Source: Streptomyces sp. Q6
GTDB lineage: Bacteria > Actinomycetota > Actinomycetes > Streptomycetales > Streptomycetaceae
DNA: 64,000 nucleotides
Direction: 5' to 3'
Assembly: GCF_036967205.1 (NCBI RefSeq)
Contig: NZ_CP146022.1
Span: 1,736,001 to 1,800,000 of the forward strand
The notes under the pieces were generated by a model. It saw only the letters and a list, made by a program, of their open reading frames with translations, searched no databases and had not been told where the DNA came from. The position numbers and the translations under genes were made by a program. This document shows, piece by piece, positions 29,238 through 38,535 of the stretch (position 1 is the first letter of the stretch; each line of letters opens with the position of its first letter).

Positions 29238-30556
29238 ATGGCTCCGCGCTTCTCAGGACGGACCGCCGTCGCCGCCTGCGCGCTGGCGCTCGCCCTCACC
29301 GGGGGTGCGGTCGTGACCGGCGGGAGCGGGGGCGGTGGCCCCGATCCCGCGCCGGCCGCCGTCGCGCCCGCCGCACCGCCGCCGGGGCCAGGGCTGGGCA
29401 GCGCCGGCCTCGACCGGGGCGTGCGCGCCCTCCAGTCCCGTCTCCGCTCCCAGCCGAAGGACTTCACGGCCTGGGCGACGCTCGGCACCGCGTACGTGGA
29501 ACAGGCCCGCACGCTCGGCGACCCGTCCCGGTACGCCGAGGCGCAGCGGGCCCTCGACCGCTCGTTGAAGCTGCGCCCCGACGGCAACGACGCGGCTCTC
29601 GCCGGACGCGCCGCGCTCGCCGCCGCACGGCACGACTTCCGGGGTGCGCTGCGTGACGCCCGCCGCGCGCTCGCCGTGAACCCGTACGGCGAGCGCGCCC
29701 TCGCCGTACGGATCGACGCGCTCGTCGAGCTCGGCCGGTACGCCGACGCCGCCCGCGCCGCCGACGAGGCGGACGCCCGGCGCCCCGGCGTACCGGTCTT
29801 CACGCGGTTCTCGTACGTACGTGAACTGCGCGGCGACGTCACGGGCGCCCGCCGCGTCCTCGAACAGGCGCTGGCGGGATCGTCGGCGTCCGGCGACGTC
29901 GCGTACGTGACGACGGCACTCGGTCAACTGGCGTGGCGCCAGGGCGACGTCAAGGGCGCGATGAAGTGGTGCGGGCGGGCGCTGCGCGCGGACGCGGGGT
30001 CCGTGGCGGCCCTGGAGTGCCGGGGGCGGGCGCGGGCCGGGAAGGGCGATCTGGCGGGAGCCGTCCGGGATCTGCGGGACGTGGTGGCGCGGTATCCGCT
30101 GCCGGGTCCGCTGGTCGCGCTCGGCGAACTGTACGACGCCCGGGGCGAGTCGAAGGCGGCCCGTGAGCAGTACGGCCTGGTCGCGGCGTGGACCCGGCTG
30201 GCCCGCGCCAACGGGGTCGACGTGGACCTCGACACCGCGCTGGCCGCGGCGGACCACGGGGACCGGGCGGCGGCGCTGCGGGCGGCGCGGGCCGAGTGGG
30301 GGCGGCGGCACACCGTGCACACGGCGGACGCGCTGGCGTGGGCGCTGCACGTGAACGGCCGCGACGCCCAGGCGCTGCGCTACGCGCGGTTCGCGACGCG
30401 CACGGGGTTCCCCGACGCGTCCTTCTTCTACCACCGGGGGTCGTCGCGCGGGGCGCGGAGCGGCGGGAGTGGCTGGGCCGCGCGCTCCGCCTGAACCCGG
30501 GGTTCTCGCCCACGGGGGCGGCCGCGGCGCGTGCGCTGCTGCGGGAGGCGTCATGA
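29238..30556 (+). CDS. secreted TPR-repeat protein (one frameshift)
   Basis: About 439 residues when repaired, with a signal peptide (FSGRTAVAACALALALTGGAVVTG) and several TPR-like repeats (FTAWATLGTAYVEQARTLGDPSRYAEAQRALDRSL, AALAAARHDFRGALRDARRALAVNP). The frame breaks in the GGGGG at 30436-30440; one extra G gives YHRGVVARGAERREWLGRALRLNPGF and a stop overlapping the next ATG (ATGA). It is probably co-transcribed with DUF4331 and the downstream transporter, despite a hairpin between the first two. Role: probable protein-protein scaffold outside the membrane. Confidence 0.82.
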
Positions 30557-32062
30557 GGTACCCGGCCCGTCTCGCGCGCCGGGGCGTCGTGCTGCTGCTC
30601 GGCGTCGCGGCCGCGCTCGCCCTGCCCACCGGTGCCGCGTCCGCGCACCCCTCGGCAACTTCACCACCAACACGTACGACGGTCTCGTCGCCGGTCCGGG
30701 GCGGCTGCGGATCACGCACGTCGAGGACCTCGCCGAGATCCCCGCGACGCAGGCCGAACCGGCCGTCGCGCGTGCGGGGGCGGCGCGGTGGGCCGCGGAG
30801 CGGTGTCGTGCCGCGGCTCGTGGGACACAGGTCGACGTCGACGGGACCCGCGTCGGCGTCACCCCCGGCCGCAGCCACGCGGAGCGGCGGCCGGGCCAGG
30901 CGGGGCTGCACACGCTGCGCCTGGAGTGCGCGTTCGGCGTCCCGCTCCCCGGGGCGCCGACGTGACCGCCGTGGCGTTCCACAGCCCCGCCCGGCAGGGG
31001 CCCGGCTGGCACGAGGTCACCGCGCAGGGCGATCGCACCACGCTGACCCGCAGCGACGTGCCCCGCGCCTCCGTCTCCGAGCGGCTCACCCGTTACCCGC
31101 GCCCTCTCCTCGGCTCACCGCCGGACACGACGACCGCCTCCCTGCGCGTCGCCCCCGGCGGACCGGCGCTCGGCGCCACGGAACGCACGCCGTCGCCCGC
31201 CGCCGGGATCCTGCCGCGCGGCGCCGACCGGTGGACCGGCGCGCTGACCGGGCTCGTGGGGCGGCACCACCTCACGCCGGGGTTCGCCGCGCTCGCCCTG
31301 GCCACGTCCTTGCTGCTCGGCGCCCTGCACGCCCTGGCCCCCGGCCATGGGAAGACGCTGATGGCGGCGACGGCGGCCGCGCGCGGCGGGGCCCGGATGC
31401 GGGACGTCATGCCGCTGGCCGCGTCGGTGACGGTGACGCACACCCTGGGCGTGATCGCCCTCGGCGCCCTGGTCGTCGCGGGGTCGGCGGCGGCGCCGTC
31501 GGTGGTGGCCTGGCTCGGCGTGGCCAGCGGCGTCCTGGTGACGGGCGCCGGCGTGGTGCTCGTACGCAAGGCGTGGCAGCGCCGCCACCACGCACACACG
31601 CACGACCACGGGCGCGAGCGCAGTCACGGACACGAGCACAGTCACGGACACGAGCACGAGCACGGACACTCCCACGGGGGCCGTCACCCTCACCACCCAC
31701 CCCTCACGAGCCTGCGCGGCACCCTCTTCCTGGGATTCGCCGGCGGGCTCGTCCCGAGCCCTTCCGCCGTCGTCGTGCTCGTCGGCGCCGCCGCGCTCGG
31801 CAAGGCGTGGTTCGGACTGCTGCTCGTCGTGGGCTACGGGGCCGGGCTCGCCCTCACCCTCACCGCCGTCGGGCTCGCCGTGGTGCGGGTCGGCGGACGG
31901 ATCGCGCGGGCGCTCGCCGAACGCCCGCGGCGGGAGGGGGGCCGGTTCGGGGCGCTGCTGCGCCGGGGCGTGAGCCGCACGGTGCCGTTCGGTTCGGCCT
32001 GTGTCGTCCTCGCCCTGGGGTGCGGATTGGTGGTCAAGGGGGCCGCAACGGCGCTCGGTTGA
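30553..32062 (+). CDS. His-rich membrane transporter, Ni/Co-type (two frameshifts)
   Basis: About 503 residues when repaired. A signal peptide (ARRGVVLLLGVAAALALPTGAASAHP) leads into an extracellular domain (NFTTNTYDGLVAGPGRLRITHVEDLAEIPATQAEP), then about six membrane segments with the metal-transporter motif LHALAPGHGKTL and the second motif GLVPSPSAVVVL. Between them lies a His-rich loop (HHAHTHDHGRERSHGHEHSHGHEH). This is the architecture of nickel/cobalt efflux or uptake proteins of the RcnA/HupE type. Frame breaks lie at CCCC 30648-30651 and GGGG 30951-30954; one base in each restores the reading. Metal specificity is inferred. Confidence 0.82.
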
Positions 32063-32067
32063 GCTAC

Positions 32068-32101
32068 TTTTGTTCTGACTTGTCTTTTGTTCTGACTTGT
32101 C
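32068..32101 (+). repeat. 17-bp tandem duplication upstream of the kinase
   Basis: Two exact, adjacent copies of TTTTGTTCTGACTTGTC fill the short gap between the transporter stop and the kinase GTG at 32130. The segment is strikingly AT-rich compared with its surroundings. It probably lies in the kinase promoter or leader and could be a double regulator site. Confidence 0.8.
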
Positions 32102-32129
32102 TCGTAGGACATCGGGGCTTGGGGGCACC

Positions 32130-33812
32130 GTGAGCACAGGGCCGGGCAGTGAGCGGTTGGTCGCGGGCCGGTACCGGCTGCTCGATCCGCTCGGCGAGGG
32201 CGGCATGGGCACCGTGTGGCGGGCGCGCGACGAGGTGCTCGGCCGCGAGGTCGCCGTGAAGGAGGTTCGGGCCCCGGCCGGGCTCATGACGGCCGATGTG
32301 GAGCGGATGTACGCGCGGCTCGAACGCGAGGCGTGGGCCGCGGCCCGTATCGCGCACCGGAACGTGATCACGCTGTACGACGTGGCCACCGACGAACAAC
32401 GCCCCTGGGTGGTCATGGAGTTGATCCGCGGCATCTCGCTCGCGGACCAGCTCGACGCCGAGGGACCCCTGTCGCCGCAGCGTGCCGCGCACATCGGCGC
32501 CGAGGTCCTCGCGGCGCTGCGTGCGGCGCACGAGGCAGGAGTGCTGCACCGCGACGTGAAGCCGGGGAACGTCCTCCTGTCGAACGAGGGCCGGGTCGTC
32601 CTGACCGACTTCGGCATCGCGATGGTGGAGGGCACGCAGGCGCTCACGATGACCGGCGAGGTCATCGGATCGCCCGAATTCCTCGCCCCGGAGCGGGCGT
32701 TGGGACGCAGGCCCGGCCCCGAGTCGGACCTGTGGTCGCTCGGGGTGCTGCTGTACGCGGCCGTGGAGGGGCACTCGCCGTTCCGGCAGGACACCCCGCT
32801 GAGCACGCTGCGCGCGGTCGTGGACGAGGAGTTGCCGCCGCCGCGCCGGGCGGGCCCGCTGACCCCGATCATCGAGGGGCTGCTGCGCAAGGATCCGGCC
32901 GAGCGCACGTCCGCGGCGGACGCCGAGCGCGATCTGCGGATCGTGGGCGCGGGCGGCACGTTGCGCGGGGAGCCGGTGCGGGGCGCCCCGCTCGCCGCGC
33001 TGCCGACGATGACGTCGCAGCAGCCGGCCACGCCCACGCCGCCGCTGTCCGGCGCGGCGTTCGGCGCCGGTCCCGCGTCGACCGCGACGACCGTCCCCGC
33101 CGACACCGGCGAGCGTCAGGCCCGCCGCGCCTCGCTCGCGCTGATGGCGGGGATCGTCGCCCTGCTCCTGGCCATCGGCGGTCTCACGTACGCGCTGCTC
33201 AACCGGGACGACGGCGGTGGCTCCTCCGGTGGCGGCAACGGCGGCTCCAGCGGCGGCAGTGCGAACAACGGGGGCGGAGCGGGTTCGTCGGGCGGCGGCT
33301 CGGGATCCGGTGACGGCGGGAACAGCACGGGCGGCACCGACGGGAACGGCACCAGCGGGAGCGGCGGTTCCGGCAACGGGAACGGGAACGGGAACGGCGG
33401 CAACAGCGGCGGGCACACCACCACGCCCGCCCAGTCCGTGCGGGTGAGCGTGCGGGCGGTGCGCGGCAGTTACTCGGGGGCGTGTCCGCCGCCCGCGGCC
33501 GAGGCCCCCGCGTTCGCGGCGACGATCACCGTGGGGCGCACTCCGGTCAAGGTCGAGTACCGGTGGGTGACGCGGAGCGGGGAGCCGTCGGACCCGGGGT
33601 GGAAGACGCTGAGCTTCGGCTCGGGTGACGCGAAGAGCCGTACGGTCAACACCACGCAGACGGCGTACGACGAGGGCGGGACGCTGCACAACGAGATCGC
33701 GGTCGAGGTCCGCAGCCCGGTCGCCGTCACCTCGAACTACGTGGCCTATGCGGTCACGTGCGAGGTGGTGACCCCGACGACGGGGGCCACCACCGGTTCA
33801 CCGACGTACTGA
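32130..33812 (+). CDS. transmembrane Ser/Thr protein kinase
   Basis: 560 residues. The kinase domain (about 15-285) has the Gly-rich loop GEGGMGTVW, Lys44 in VAVKEV, catalytic Asp142 in HRDVKPGN, DFG at 160-162 and APE. A Pro/Thr-rich linker is followed by one membrane segment (ASLALMAGIVALLLAIGGLTYALL, about 330-353), an extracellular low-complexity Gly/Ser/Asn region, and a C-terminal beta-type domain (about 440-560). All catalytic residues are intact, so it should be active. GTG 32130 is chosen over the upstream TTG. The signal sensed outside is unknown. Confidence 0.95.
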   Translation: MSTGPGSERLVAGRYRLLDPLGEGGMGTVWRARDEVLGREVAVKEVRAPAGLMTADVERMYARLEREAWAAARIAHRNVITLYDVATDEQRPWVVMELIRGISLADQLDAEGPLSPQRAAHIGAEVLAALRAAHEAGVLHRDVKPGNVLLSNEGRVVLTDFGIAMVEGTQALTMTGEVIGSPEFLAPERALGRRPGPESDLWSLGVLLYAAVEGHSPFRQDTPLSTLRAVVDEELPPPRRAGPLTPIIEGLLRKDPAERTSAADAERDLRIVGAGGTLRGEPVRGAPLAALPTMTSQQPATPTPPLSGAAFGAGPASTATTVPADTGERQARRASLALMAGIVALLLAIGGLTYALLNRDDGGGSSGGGNGGSSGGSANNGGGAGSSGGGSGSGDGGNSTGGTDGNGTSGSGGSGNGNGNGNGGNSGGHTTTPAQSVRVSVRAVRGSYSGACPPPAAEAPAFAATITVGRTPVKVEYRWVTRSGEPSDPGWKTLSFGSGDAKSRTVNTTQTAYDEGGTLHNEIAVEVRSPVAVTSNYVAYAVTCEVVTPTTGATTGSPTY

Positions 33813-33820
33813 GGCGCTGA

Positions 33821-34642
33821 TCAGGCGGCGGACGTGAAGACGGGCAGGTAGCCGCCCGACTGTCCGGCGGCGGTCGGGTGGTACGACTCGCCGATGTTGG
33901 TCCAGTTGACGCTGTGCAGCCAGGACGAGCCGGAGCAGATCTCGTGGCCGGTGAACGTGGTCGTCACGTCGCCGAAGGTGAAGCCGTGGTCGGCGGCGCG
34001 CTTGGCGGTGGTGGAGTTGAGCAGGTCCGCGGCGCTGTTGATGGCGGAGCGCTCGGTGTCGGAGAGTCCCGCGATGCAGGACCCGCCGATCTTGTAGAAG
34101 CGGGGGTAGCCGAGGACCACCACATGGGCGGCCGGAGCCTTCGCGCTGATCGCCGAGTACACCTGGTCGAGCTTGCCGGGCAGGGTCGAAGTGACGTACG
34201 CGCGAGCCTCGTTGACGCGGGACACGCACGTGGACTCGGAGTAGAGGACACAGGTCGTCATGACGTCGGCGAAGCCCGCGTCATTGCCTCCGACGCTGAG
34301 GGACACCAGCCCGGTTCCCGCGCCGAGCGGGCCGAGCTGACCGGAGAGGACATCACCCGTACGAGCACCCGAGCACGCGGTGAAATGGAAGCTTGAGGGT
34401 GAGTGGGCCGCCGCCCACAAGGCCGGGTACGCCTTCGTGGAGCGCTTGCAGTCGCCGCTGGCGCTGTCGTAGCTACCGGCGCCGACCCCGGAGGAGTACG
34501 AGTCGCCGAGGGCCACATAGCCGGTGGCCGCCAAGGTCGAGGGGGTGTTGTCCGCTGCCTGCGCGGCGCCTGCCCCGGTGAGGGCCGCTGTCGCCGCGAA
34601 GAGGAACGAGGTCACGTATGCCGCAAGTCGGAAACGTCTCAT
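33821..34642 (-). CDS. secreted GDSL (SGNH) lipase
   Basis: 273 residues. The signal peptide ends about AGAAQA. Block I is VALGDSYSSGVGAG (Ser nucleophile), block III GGNDAGFADV and block V SYHPTAAGQSG (His), the SGNH triad layout of streptomycete extracellular lipases/esterases. ATG 34642 has GGGAGGTT upstream. It converges tail-to-tail with the kinase gene, eight bases apart. Confidence 0.95.
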   Translation of the reverse strand: MRRFRLAAYVTSFLFAATAALTGAGAAQAADNTPSTLAATGYVALGDSYSSGVGAGSYDSASGDCKRSTKAYPALWAAAHSPSSFHFTACSGARTGDVLSGQLGPLGAGTGLVSLSVGGNDAGFADVMTTCVLYSESTCVSRVNEARAYVTSTLPGKLDQVYSAISAKAPAAHVVVLGYPRFYKIGGSCIAGLSDTERSAINSAADLLNSTTAKRAADHGFTFGDVTTTFTGHEICSGSSWLHSVNWTNIGESYHPTAAGQSGGYLPVFTSAA

Positions 34643-34982
34643 GGAACCTCCCTTAGCAGGATCTCTGCCACAACTGTGGTAGCACGCCACAGAGTTACCG
34701 GGAAGTACCGGAGCCCGACATTCGCCCGAGGTTCATTGCAGGTGCATGTCAGAACTGACATACCCTCATCTCTTGTGATCTACGCCCGTAGAGAGCGCGG
34801 CGCGGAGGTACGGCCGATGTCGCGAGGGGACATTGAGGCGGAAGCTGATCATCCATCAACTCAGCTGGAGCGAACGGCAGTTACCACAGATCCCCGCCCA
34901 TACCCGCCGCATCTTGACGCCGCCCCCGCCACTGCGCGACATTGAAGCCCGGCATCCGGCGCGTCGGGGGGCAAAGTCGCCA
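34643..34982. promoter_or_regulatory. divergent intergenic region with a 16-bp palindrome
   Basis: 340 bp between the lipase start and the small membrane protein. It holds a perfect palindrome ATGTCAG-AA-CTGACAT at 34746-34761, 104 bp upstream of the lipase start, plus duplicated GTACCGG near 34697. No gene is supported. The palindrome is a likely regulator-binding site. Confidence 0.6.
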
Positions 34983-35408
34983 ATGCAGACCATAGGCATC
35001 AAGCCGTCGTCATCCGGCGGTCCGGGAGACGGCCCGGCGGACGCACCGTCCGGCAGAGACGTGTGGTACCTGCTCGCGGGGGCGGGCGTCGTCGCGGGGG
35101 CGGCGGGTCTCGCCCTCGCGCTCTCGGGTGCCGGCTCTCCGCTGCGCGGACCACTCGCGCTCTTCTTCCTGCTCGCCGCGCCCGGTGCCGCGTTCGCCGC
35201 GGCCCTGCGCGGCCTCGACCCATGGGCCCGCCTCCTCACCTCGGCCGCCGGCGCGGTCGCCGTGGTGATGCTGGTGGCCCAGGGCATGCTCGCCACCCAC
35301 CGCTGGTCGGTGAACGGCGGGGTCATCGCCGTGGGGGCGCTCAGCGCCCTCGCCTTCCTTCTTCAGTGGGCGATCCGATTCGGTAAACGGATGGGCAAAA
35401 TCCGCTAG
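34983..35408 (+). CDS. small membrane protein at the start of the polysaccharide region
   Basis: 141 residues with a short polar N-terminus and four predicted membrane segments (VWYLLAGAGVVAGAAGLALAL, GPLALFFLLAAPGAAFAAAL, LLTSAAGAVAVVMLVAQGM, GGVIAVGALSALAFLLQWAI) and a basic C-terminus. ATG 34983 chosen; a TTG 150 bp upstream would add unconserved residues. No known domain. It lies on the same strand ahead of the glycosyltransferase cluster, which suggests a role there. Confidence 0.75.
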   Translation: MQTIGIKPSSSGGPGDGPADAPSGRDVWYLLAGAGVVAGAAGLALALSGAGSPLRGPLALFFLLAAPGAAFAAALRGLDPWARLLTSAAGAVAVVMLVAQGMLATHRWSVNGGVIAVGALSALAFLLQWAIRFGKRMGKIR

Positions 35409-35801
35409 AGGGGCACCAGTTCAGGTAAAGCCCAAAACAACAAAAACGTGAGGCCTCGTTCCAGGTCTTGCCATACAGTCACAATCATCAATACCGTCGT
35501 ACATCCACCCGCATCGGTCCATCACGCAATGCGATCTAGGGGAGGGCTCAAGATCGCGACGGATCGAGGCGGGGCGCGGTAGGGGGGTGCCGTGCTCGGT
35601 GAGCCGCTCATTTCTTTGTCATGGGTCGCCGAGTCGCGTTCCGCGCGGCCGGTCCAACCAACCGGTGTGTATTGCCAGCTCACCCGGCCTGTACGGAGAT
35701 CCATTCCGTCATGTCCGTAAGTGAGAACCCCCCTTTCGAACCGGATATCCAGCCGGACCGCCCGGGGGCGGGCGGTCCACCGGACGAGAGGGACCAGACT
35801 C
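35409..35801 (+). promoter_or_regulatory. leader and promoter region of the glycosyltransferase operon
   Basis: 393 bp with no gene supported. An AT-rich stretch starts it (35430-35450), then a vegetative-type promoter candidate TTGCCA (35468-35473), 18 bases, TACCGT (35492-35497). The remaining roughly 300 bp would be a long 5' leader. I see no riboswitch structure I can name. Confidence 0.4.
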
Positions 35802-36629
35802 ATGAGCAGCTCCGTTGTGCGCCCGGTGTTTCCCGATGACGGGACGACGCCGGCGCGAATACCCGGCCAGTACCGGGCGATCTCCACGCACCTCGCCATT
35901 GCGCCACGGGTGAGCGTGGTCATTCCCGCCATGAACGAGGCGGAGAATCTTCCGTACGTCTTCAAGACGCTGCCGGAATGGATCCACGAAGTCGTTCTCG
36001 TCGACGGGAATTCCACCGACGACACCGTCGAAGTGGCCCGCGAACTGTGGCCCGAAGTGGTGGTCGTGCCGCAGCACGGAAAGGGCAAGGGGGATGCCCT
36101 GATCACCGGATTCGAGGCGTGCTCGGGCGACATCATCGTGATGGTCGACGCGGACGGTTCGGCCGACGGCCAGGAGATCGTCAGTTATGTGTCGGCGCTC
36201 GTCTCCGGGGCCGATTTCGCCAAGGGCTCGCGCTTCGCGAACGGCGGCGGAACGGACGACATGACCCCGATCCGCAAACTCGGCAACTGGGCGCTGTGCT
36301 CGGTCGTCAACGCCAAGTTCGGCGCCCGCTACACGGACCTGTGCTACGGGTACAACGCGTTCTGGCGGCACTGCCTCGACGAGATCGACCTCGACTGCAC
36401 CGGGTTCGAGGTGGAGACCCTGATGAACATCCGGGTCGTCAAGGCGGGCCTGAAGGTCCAGGAGATCCCGAGCCACGAGTACCTGCGCATCCACGGGGCG
36501 AGCAATCTGCGCGCCGTGCGGGACGGGCTGCGGGTGCTCAGGGTGATCCTCGCCGAGCGCTCGAACCGGCGCGCGCGCCGCCGCTCCGCTCCGGCCCGGC
36601 TCAACCTGGTGCGGGGGGACAAGTCTTGA
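35802..36629 (+). CDS. GT2 glycosyltransferase (dolichyl-phosphate mannose synthase type)
   Basis: 275 residues, soluble. GT-A features: VSVVIPAMNEAENLPYVFKTLP, the acidic VLVDGNSTDDTVEVARELWP and the metal-binding VMVDADGSADGQEI. It resembles polyprenyl-phosphate sugar transferases. ATG 35802 has GAGAGGGA upstream. Its stop overlaps the next start (TTGA). It probably transfers the first sugar to a lipid carrier in the cluster's polymer; the sugar is not predictable. Confidence 0.92.
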   Translation: MSSSVVRPVFPDDGTTPARIPGQYRAISTHLAIAPRVSVVIPAMNEAENLPYVFKTLPEWIHEVVLVDGNSTDDTVEVARELWPEVVVVPQHGKGKGDALITGFEACSGDIIVMVDADGSADGQEIVSYVSALVSGADFAKGSRFANGGGTDDMTPIRKLGNWALCSVVNAKFGARYTDLCYGYNAFWRHCLDEIDLDCTGFEVETLMNIRVVKAGLKVQEIPSHEYLRIHGASNLRAVRDGLRVLRVILAERSNRRARRRSAPARLNLVRGDKS

Positions 36630-37714
36630 CGGATCGTCATGGGCAGGGGTTCCGGGGCGCCGCTCCGGGCCCCGCTCCCCGATCGCCCGAAGGGCTCGCG
36701 GGGGCGGGCTCCGAGGTGGGTGTCTCCGTCGTCATCTGCGTGTACACCGAGGACCGGTGGCAGGACATCCTCGACGCCGTCTCCTCCGTACGCGCGCAGT
36801 CGTACCCGGCCCTGGAGACACTGCTCGTCGTCGACCACAACCCGGTGCTCCTCGGGCGGCTCTCCGCGGAGTTCACGGAGGCGTCGGACGTCCTGGTGCT
36901 CGCCAACGCCGGGCCGCGCGGGCTGTCCGCCGGGCGGAACACGGGGATCGCGGCCTCGCGCGGCGAGGTGATCGCGTTCCTCGACGACGACGCTGTCGCG
37001 GAGCGGGACTGGCTGCGGCATTTCGCCGCCGCCTACGCCGACCCCCAGGTGATGGCGGTCGGCGGGCGCACCGAGCCGATCTGGGCGTCGGGGCGCCGGC
37101 CCGTCTGGTTCCCCGAGGAGTTCGACTGGGTGGTGGGCTGCACGTACAAGGGACTGCCGCCCGGCAAGGTGAAGGTGCGCAACGTCCTCGGGGGCAACGC
37201 CTCGTTCCGGCGGACCGCCTTCGACGCCGCGGGCGGCTTCGCGACCGGGATCGGCCGGGACGGCGACAAGCGCCCGCTGGGCTGCGAGGAGACGGAGCTG
37301 TGCATCCGCCTGAGCCGCGCCAGACCGGACGCGGTGCTGCTCATCGACGACCGGGCGGTCATCCACCACCGGGTGCCGGCCGGACGCGAGCGGTTCGCCT
37401 ACTTCCGTACGCGGACGTACGCGGAAGGGCTCTCCAAGGCGCTGGTCGCCCGCAGTGTCGGTGCGGACAAGGGACTTGAGAGCGAGCGCGCCTACACCAG
37501 CCGGGTCCTGCCCGCCGGTGTGGCGCGGGGCCTGCGGGACTTCGTGCGCGGCAGGCCGGGCGGCGCGGGACGGGCCGGGGCCATCGTGGCCGGAGTGACG
37601 GCGGCGGCGGGTGGGTACGTTCTCGGGAGTTTCCGGGCGCGGAGCGGGGGCTCCGCGACGTTCTCCGTGGTGGAGATCGACCGGAGCGAGGGGGAGACGG
37701 GGGCGGCGGCATGA
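36626..37714 (+). CDS. GT2 glycosyltransferase
   Basis: 362 residues. GT-A core: VSVVICVYTEDRWQDILDAVSSVRAQSYPALETLLVVDHN, SAGRNTGIAASRGEVIAFLDDDA (metal-binding DDD) and VLGGNASFRRTAFDAAGGF. The C-terminus has a weak hydrophobic helix (AGAIVAGVTAAAGGYVLGSF), perhaps membrane association. The TTG at 36626 overlaps the previous stop and suits the operon; no ATG is nearby. Its stop overlaps the deacetylase start. Confidence 0.92.
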   Translation: MTDRHGQGFRGAAPGPAPRSPEGLAGAGSEVGVSVVICVYTEDRWQDILDAVSSVRAQSYPALETLLVVDHNPVLLGRLSAEFTEASDVLVLANAGPRGLSAGRNTGIAASRGEVIAFLDDDAVAERDWLRHFAAAYADPQVMAVGGRTEPIWASGRRPVWFPEEFDWVVGCTYKGLPPGKVKVRNVLGGNASFRRTAFDAAGGFATGIGRDGDKRPLGCEETELCIRLSRARPDAVLLIDDRAVIHHRVPAGRERFAYFRTRTYAEGLSKALVARSVGADKGLESERAYTSRVLPAGVARGLRDFVRGRPGGAGRAGAIVAGVTAAAGGYVLGSFRARSGGSATFSVVEIDRSEGETGAAA

Positions 37715-38535
37715 GCGCGCGGCAGGGGACGTCCGACGGGGTGCCGGTCCCCATCCTGATGTACCACTCGGTCGCCCACGAGCCGAGCGAGGCGACCCGC
37801 CGGCTGTCCGTGGCCCCGGGGCAGTTCGCCGAGCAGATGGAGCTGCTCGGCGCACGGGGGTACACCCCGCTGACCACCGCCGACCTCGCCGGGATCTGGC
37901 GCGGCGGCGGCCGGGTGCTGCCCGACCGGCCCGTCCTGATCACCTTCGACGACGGCTACGAGGGCGTGCACCGGTACGCCCTGCCGGCCCTCACCGCGCA
38001 GGGCTTCCCCGCCACCGTGTTCGTCTCGACGGGGTGGCTGCGCGGCCCGTACGACACCGGGGGCGGGCTCGACACGATGCTCGACTGGACGCAGGTGCGG
38101 GCGCTCGCCGCGCACGGCGTCGAGATCGGGGGTCACACGCACACGCATCCGCAGCTCGACCAACTCGGCGACAAGGAGCTGGAGTTCGAGCTGTTGCACT
38201 GCCGGGAGATCGTCGCCGCGGAGCTGGGCGGGCAGCCCGTCTCCTTCGCCTACCCGTACGGTCACTCCGACCGGCGGGTGCGGCGGGCGGTGCGCGCGGC
38301 CGGGTTCGCCCAGTCGCTCGCCGTCGGCAACGACCTCGCCCGCCGCCGCCAGGGCCCGTACGCCCTGCGGCGCGTCACCGTGCGCCGCTCGACCGGCATC
38401 GCCGAGTTCGAGCGGCTGGTCGAGGGCCGCGCGATCGGCCGTCATTTCGCCAGGGAACGTGCCCTGACCAAGGGGTACGCCGTGGTCCGCAGAGCCCGAC
38501 AGGCCCGCCGGAAGGCAATCCGTACCCGTGTCTGA
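37711..38535 (+). CDS. polysaccharide deacetylase (NodB fold)
   Basis: 274 residues. NodB-homology motifs: PVLITFDDGYEG (metal and catalytic Asp pair) and EIGGHTHTHPQLDQL (the two-His metal site), followed by SFAYPYG. No signal peptide. The ATGA overlap with the preceding gene and an 8-bp overlap with the next show tight operon structure. It should remove N- or O-acetyl groups from the polymer made by the cluster. Confidence 0.92.
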   Translation: MSARQGTSDGVPVPILMYHSVAHEPSEATRRLSVAPGQFAEQMELLGARGYTPLTTADLAGIWRGGGRVLPDRPVLITFDDGYEGVHRYALPALTAQGFPATVFVSTGWLRGPYDTGGGLDTMLDWTQVRALAAHGVEIGGHTHTHPQLDQLGDKELEFELLHCREIVAAELGGQPVSFAYPYGHSDRRVRRAVRAAGFAQSLAVGNDLARRRQGPYALRRVTVRRSTGIAEFERLVEGRAIGRHFARERALTKGYAVVRRARQARRKAIRTRV

